64,000 nt of DNA from DATAEG01 sp051001975 (GTDB lineage Bacteria; Actinomycetota; Actinomycetes; Mycobacteriales; Jatrophihabitantaceae): positions 12,390 to 76,389 of the forward strand of contig JBPCMU010000051.1 in assembly GCA_051001975.1 (NCBI GenBank). Reading direction: 5' to 3'. The notes below the pieces were generated by a model. The model did not search any database. It was not told the origin of the DNA and was given only the letters and a program-made list of their open reading frames with translations. This document shows, piece after piece, positions 60,681 through 64,000 of the stretch. The translations under genes and the position numbers were made by a program. How positions within the stretch are numbered: the stretch's first letter is position 1; each line of letters begins with the position of its first letter.

Positions 60681-62357
60681 ATGACATTTGGACCGGGCGG
60701 GCCGCGGCCGGCGTCTCCGCAGGCGATCCCTGGTCCACCGGACCTGTCCGCGCAGCGACAGCGGATCGGTTTCGAGATCGCGCAACGGCAGACCGGGATC
60801 GCCCGCGCCGAGGCGGACCTCGGTCAGGCCGTCGTGGATACGCTCAACGCACCGTGGTCGGCGCCGCCGCCGGGTGAGCTGCACGAGGACCTGGGTCGTA
60901 TCCAGGCCGCTCGCGGGTACATCGATCAGCTCGGCCAGCAACTGCACGCGATCGACGCCGAGCATGCGGCTTCGTTGGCCAATCGCCCGGATCCGTCGAG
61001 TTCCTGCCCGGCGTGCCGGTCGGCGATCGCGCCGGGGCAGCGGTTCTGCACGGTCTGTGGCGAGAAACTCGTCGACCGCGAGGGGGTCGCTGGGCCGGCC
61101 GGTCACGTCGCACACCCAACTGCACCGACCTGTACGCAGTGTGGTCGCCCGGTCGAGCCGGGACTGACGTTCTGCCCCCTGTGTGGTTGGCGGGTCGGCC
61201 GGTCCGGGGTGAAGTGGTATCGGGCGCGCTGGTTGCGGATCCTGCTCGGCGGCCTGGTGCTCTACTTCTTCACCCGCATCATGCTGCCGCACCTCGGCTA
61301 CCCGATCGCCGCGATCATCGCGGACCTGATCATCGGCGCAGCGATCGTGCCGGTCAGCTTCGTCGCGTGGCTCTACGAGCGCGGAACGAGGGATCAGACG
61401 CCGCCTAGTGCGCTGTCGCTGGCCTTCCTGCTCGGCGGCGTGGTCGGCACGATGATCGTCTTCGTCGTGTCCCAGCCCATCCACATCAAGGGCAACTGGC
61501 AGTTTATCCCGGTCGGGTTCATCGAGGAAGGCGCCAAGCTCGCTGTCGTGCTGCTGTTCTTACGCCGCAAAGATCTCGGCGCCGCGGACCGAGGACTGGT
61601 GATCGGCGCGGCCGTTGGGATGGGGTTCGCAGCGTTGGAGACAATGCAGTACGGGCTGACTGCCTTCCTGCAGGTGTTCATCTCCGTGCTGCGTCAGGGT
61701 GGGTCCTCCGGGGACGCGTTCCACTACGGCGTGAAGTTCCTCAATCAGAGCCTGCAGCTGCGCGGGCTGCTCGCTCCGATGGGCCACGGCACCTGGACGG
61801 CGATCATTGCCGGCACAATCTGGTTCACCCGGGCCCGCGGGCAGAAGTGGTACAGCGCGCCACTGTGGATCGTCTACGTGGCCATGGCGCTGCTGCACGC
61901 GGTGTACGACATCTCCATCGGTGCGAAGGTCGGCCAGATCTCGATGCTCGGGTCCAAGGTCGGCATCTTCGGCATCATCCTTGGGCTGGCCGGGTTTGCG
62001 ACACTGCTGGCGATCGTGATGCGGGCTCGCCGCGGTCGCGATCCCGTCTCGCAGTTCTTCGACGCCGCCGCGCGGCTGACCAGGGGCGCCCTGGCCGACT
62101 CGCGCGGCCCGAATTACGGCATGCCGGTCTGGCAGACTCCGCCCGCTGGGCCGGGCTGGGGGCCGCCCGGTGCGCCGCCCGGCTGGCAGCCCGGTCCGCC
62201 ACCAGGCGCACCGCCCGGTTGGGCTGGCATGCCGCCACCGGGCGCACCGCAATCGGGCCAGTCGCCGGTGCCACCGGGAATGCCATTACCGCCGAGCGGC
62301 CCACCTCCCGGGTACCCGAGCGGCCCACCTCCCGGGTACCCGGGCGCACCCCGATGA
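60681..62357 (+). CDS. PrsW-family intramembrane protease with N-terminal double zinc ribbon
   Basis: 558 residues. An N-terminal helical region (about 29-98), then two zinc ribbons (Cys109/112/123/126 and Cys151/154/165/168), then about eight helices with the PrsW active site IEEGAKL (Glu282, Glu283, Lys286). The C-terminal tail is rich in Pro/Gly with PPGYPSGPPPGYPG repeats. PrsW cleaves anti-sigma factors in Bacillus; here the ribbons may sense or dock substrates. The next gene overlaps its stop (ATGA) and shares its N-terminal helical region. Confidence 0.9.
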   Translation: MTFGPGGPRPASPQAIPGPPDLSAQRQRIGFEIAQRQTGIARAEADLGQAVVDTLNAPWSAPPPGELHEDLGRIQAARGYIDQLGQQLHAIDAEHAASLANRPDPSSSCPACRSAIAPGQRFCTVCGEKLVDREGVAGPAGHVAHPTAPTCTQCGRPVEPGLTFCPLCGWRVGRSGVKWYRARWLRILLGGLVLYFFTRIMLPHLGYPIAAIIADLIIGAAIVPVSFVAWLYERGTRDQTPPSALSLAFLLGGVVGTMIVFVVSQPIHIKGNWQFIPVGFIEEGAKLAVVLLFLRRKDLGAADRGLVIGAAVGMGFAALETMQYGLTAFLQVFISVLRQGGSSGDAFHYGVKFLNQSLQLRGLLAPMGHGTWTAIIAGTIWFTRARGQKWYSAPLWIVYVAMALLHAVYDISIGAKVGQISMLGSKVGIFGIILGLAGFATLLAIVMRARRGRDPVSQFFDAAARLTRGALADSRGPNYGMPVWQTPPAGPGWGPPGAPPGWQPGPPPGAPPGWAGMPPPGAPQSGQSPVPPGMPLPPSGPPPGYPSGPPPGYPGAPR

Positions 62358-62704
62358 GCCTCTTCGACAAGGCGATCAACGCCGCCTCGGATCTCGCCCG
62401 TTCCTCCGCGGACAACTACAAGCGCTCGCAGCAGCGGCGCGTGGTTTTCGACCAGATCGCGATGCACCAGCAGACGATCGCCTGGTCTCTGGCCCGGATC
62501 GGCCGGCTGCGGCTGGAGGCCAACAAAGCAAACGGCTCGCCACTACCGGCGTCCGCGGGGCCTGCCGTCGAGGCGATCAAGACCTGGGAGGCCGACATCG
62601 CGCGGTTGACCGACCAACTGCACGTGCTCGATGCGCAGGCTGCTGCGATGCACGCTCAGCAGCCCGGCCAGCAGCTGCCTGGGAACCGGCCGCCGTTGCG
62701 GTAG
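62354..62704 (+). CDS. Coiled-coil partner of the PrsW-like protein, 116 aa
   Basis: ATG 62354 overlaps the upstream stop. The protein opens MSLFDKAINAASDLARSSAD, and residues about 30-100 (VVFDQIAMHQQTIAWSLARI, then EADIARLTDQLHVLDAQAAA) align with residues about 29-98 of the PrsW protein (IGFEIAQRQTGIARAEADLG, then IDQLGQQLHAIDAEHAAS). The shared helical hairpin suggests gene duplication and possible direct contact. No other domain is seen. Confidence 0.75.
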   Translation: MSLFDKAINAASDLARSSADNYKRSQQRRVVFDQIAMHQQTIAWSLARIGRLRLEANKANGSPLPASAGPAVEAIKTWEADIARLTDQLHVLDAQAAAMHAQQPGQQLPGNRPPLR

Positions 62705-62753
62705 ATGGAACAGCACTACCTCGGCCGTCTCGACACCTACCCATCGATGTGCG

Positions 62754-63293
62754 TCAGCCGAAGAGGGTGGGCTGCGTATCCGGCAGGTCTGCACCTTCGA
62801 TGGTGAGTAGCGCGCGCTTCGTGGTGGCCCCGCCGTTCGCGGAGAAGCCGCCCAGCTTGCCGCCCGCGGCGACGACGCGGTGGCACGGCACGATGAGCGG
62901 CACCGGATTTCGTCCCAACGCTTGCCCTACTGCTTGCGCGGCGCCTGGTTCGCCGAGCTGGGAGGCGACCTGACCATAGGTGAGCCACCGGCCGGGATCG
63001 ATCTCGCGGGCCACGCGATAGACCCGAAGGTGAAACTCCGGTACGCCGGTCAGGTCGATCTGCACATCGCGCAGGTCGTCGCGCTCACCGCGCAACAGCG
63101 CCGAGATGCGGGTCATCGCGGTACGCACGGATGATGGCGGTTCGCGGCGCACCGCGCCGGCGTTGTGCTGCAGCAACCGCGCTTCGGTGCTCGCCGAGGT
63201 GGCCTCGGGGAGTTGCAGGCCGACGATGCCGCTGTCGGTCCACGCCAAGGCGCACGAGCCGAGCGGGGTGTCGAACGGAGCGAAATCGACCAC
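62754..63293 (-). CDS. ogt: Methylated-DNA-protein-cysteine methyltransferase
   Basis: A 179-residue DNA repair protein that removes alkyl groups from O6-methylguanine. The acceptor Cys137 is in the PCHRV motif of VPLIVPCHRVVAAGG; the HTH region (VPEFHLRVYRVAREIDPGRW, then TYGQVASQLG) precedes it. It lacks the AdaA domain, so it is the Ogt type. GTG 63293 starts MVDFAPFDTPLGSCALAWTD. Confidence 0.92.
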   Translation of the reverse strand: MVDFAPFDTPLGSCALAWTDSGIVGLQLPEATSASTEARLLQHNAGAVRREPPSSVRTAMTRISALLRGERDDLRDVQIDLTGVPEFHLRVYRVAREIDPGRWLTYGQVASQLGEPGAAQAVGQALGRNPVPLIVPCHRVVAAGGKLGGFSANGGATTKRALLTIEGADLPDTQPTLFG

Positions 63294-63329
63294 GTCCCGG
63301 ACGGTATCGCGAGGCAGTGACGCCTGCGT

Positions 63330-64000
63330 TCAGCTCACCGTCGACATCGCTGCCGTCCAGGTGTTGCAGTGACCGGCGCTGCCGGAGTCGAACCCCTGCA
63401 GGGTCGCCCAGTAGTTGTTGCTCCTGTAGCTACCGTGGGTGCGGTACTCCGGGTGCGTCTTGTAGCCGGCGACGGCGTTGTCCCCGGTGTGCGCCTCGGA
63501 GTCGGCGACACGACCGCCGTTCATCGACATCGAGCCAAAGTTCCGCCCGACGAACAGGCCCTCGAAGCACTGCGCCTGCAACTCGACGCGGCGGCTGAGC
63601 AGGGTCGTAGCCGCGACGCTCGGGTACGCATCCTGGTACCGCTGCGAGTAGACGCCCATGATCCCGAGCACCTGCTGAATATGGTGGCCGTACTCGTGCG
63701 CGGGGGTGGCCATCAGATACTCGCGATAGTTCGAGAGAGGCAGTCGGTCTGCGGCATAGGTCGAGAAGTACATCGTCTGGTTCACCGAGCAGTAGAAGGC
63801 GAACGGGACGTAGCCGATGTTGCCGGTGGTGCCGCACGGATTGGCTGATTGCGTCGAGGAATTCGAGAACACGGCGTGCGGTGCCACCAGCGTCAGTCCG
63901 ATTCGGGCGAGCTGAGCCGACCAAGCCCGGTTGAGACAGGACAAGGCGCGGATCCGGCCGACATCCCGGACGCGGACCAAGAGGTGCTCTGTGCGCGGAT
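63330..64000 (-). CDS. Neutral zinc metallopeptidase, N-terminus outside window
   Basis: The C-terminal 220 or so residues of a YpfJ-like peptidase. Zinc motif HEYGHHIQQVLGIMG with NQTMYFSTYAADRLPLSNYR before it and RVELQAQCFEGLFVG after it. SYRSNNYWATLQGFDSGSAG near the end and the CNTW tail are typical of secreted actinobacterial members. The frame is open to the window edge, so the signal peptide is not seen. Confidence 0.88.
   Translation of the reverse strand, partial: PRTEHLLVRVRDVGRIRALSCLNRAWSAQLARIGLTLVAPHAVFSNSSTQSANPCGTTGNIGYVPFAFYCSVNQTMYFSTYAADRLPLSNYREYLMATPAHEYGHHIQQVLGIMGVYSQRYQDAYPSVAATTLLSRRVELQAQCFEGLFVGRNFGSMSMNGGRVADSEAHTGDNAVAGYKTHPEYRTHGSYRSNNYWATLQGFDSGSAGHCNTWTAAMSTVS

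Noticed and set aside
56660..63977. 20-base identity CCGACATCCCGGACGCGGAC between 56660-56679 and 63958-63977
   Set aside because: The first is the coding end (DIPDAD) of the amidotransferase gene and the second is in the opposite-strand metallopeptidase gene. It is short, GC-rich and without flanking similarity.
1..64000. CRISPR arrays, insertion-sequence transposases or integrases
   Set aside because: I saw no regularly spaced 25-40-bp repeats and no transposase or recombinase motifs. The repeat pairs found have other spacing.

Overview
The window is 64 kb of very GC-rich DNA with frequent GTG starts and many stop-start overlaps (ATGA, GTGA, TGATG), which is typical of an actinobacterial chromosome. 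Several gene blocks follow the order known around aceE, kasA, glnA2 and glnE in Mycobacterium tuberculosis. They include a fabD-fabH-acpP-fabF-accD set, a PucR-type regulator, aceE, a DUF3052 gene, ahpE, a Nif3-like gene, a zinc-ribbon coiled-coil gene, an RNase HI gene, panB, glnA and glnE. An F420-dependent NADP reductase, DUF3145 and an L,D-transpeptidase fit the same phylum. I cannot name the genus; a soil lineage near Frankiales/Jatrophihabitans is a guess.

Layout. 1-5.7 kb: a thiolase cut by the window edge, an ArsR regulator, a fructosamine-kinase-like gene, a VOC protein, an inositol-monophosphatase-like gene, an L7/L12-like membrane protein and DUF3145. 5.8-11.1 kb: the leftward fatty-acid synthesis cluster. 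11.4-22.6 kb: an accessory carbohydrate locus. It has a leftward eight-gene operon (IclR regulator, two ABC permeases, binding lipoprotein, GH105-like hydrolase, enolase-superfamily dehydratase, SMP-30 lactonase, secreted BNR beta-propeller protein) and a divergent three-gene operon (second dehydratase, DapA-type aldolase, SDR). It lies between fabD and the PucR regulator that is normally adjacent to fabD. 22.6-28.3 kb: the PucR regulator, a split transketolase behind a near-perfect palindrome, a PHP protein, a pirin and a VOC protein. 28.5-34.8 kb: aceE, DUF3052, ahpE, a frameshifted metallophosphoesterase, SURF1 and a membrane protein.

34.8-39.2 kb: a flavin disulfide reductase, tRNA-Val(TAC), then about 2.7 kb of broken small genes that look like the decayed remains of an integrated element. 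39.3-45.6 kb: a secreted M1 peptidase, a VIT1-like transporter, the Nif3-like and zinc-ribbon genes, an unusual RNase HI-orotate phosphoribosyltransferase fusion and an ArsB/SLC13-like permease. 45.7-47.4 kb: RNase P RNA, then a GNAT gene enclosed by roughly 120-bp inverted repeats. 47.5-64 kb: a lysine/alanine-rich histone-like protein, an RNB nuclease, F420 reductase, panB, nadE, an L,D-transpeptidase, glnA, a glutamine amidotransferase, glnE, a PAP2 protein, a zinc-ribbon/PrsW protease with a partner protein, ogt, and a zinc metallopeptidase cut by the window edge.

The most interesting system is the 11.4-22.6 kb locus. A secreted beta-propeller enzyme of a type known among polysaccharide lyases, a GH105-like unsaturated-uronyl hydrolase, an importer, and a lactonase/dehydratase/aldolase/dehydrogenase set together suggest breakdown of a uronate-containing, possibly rhamnose-containing, glycan with non-phosphorylating catabolism of the released sugar. 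The substrate is inferred, not shown. Other notable points are the RNase HI-PyrE fusion, a FabD with a lipoyl-like tail lacking the modifiable lysine, and a cluster of decayed genes next to tRNA-Val.
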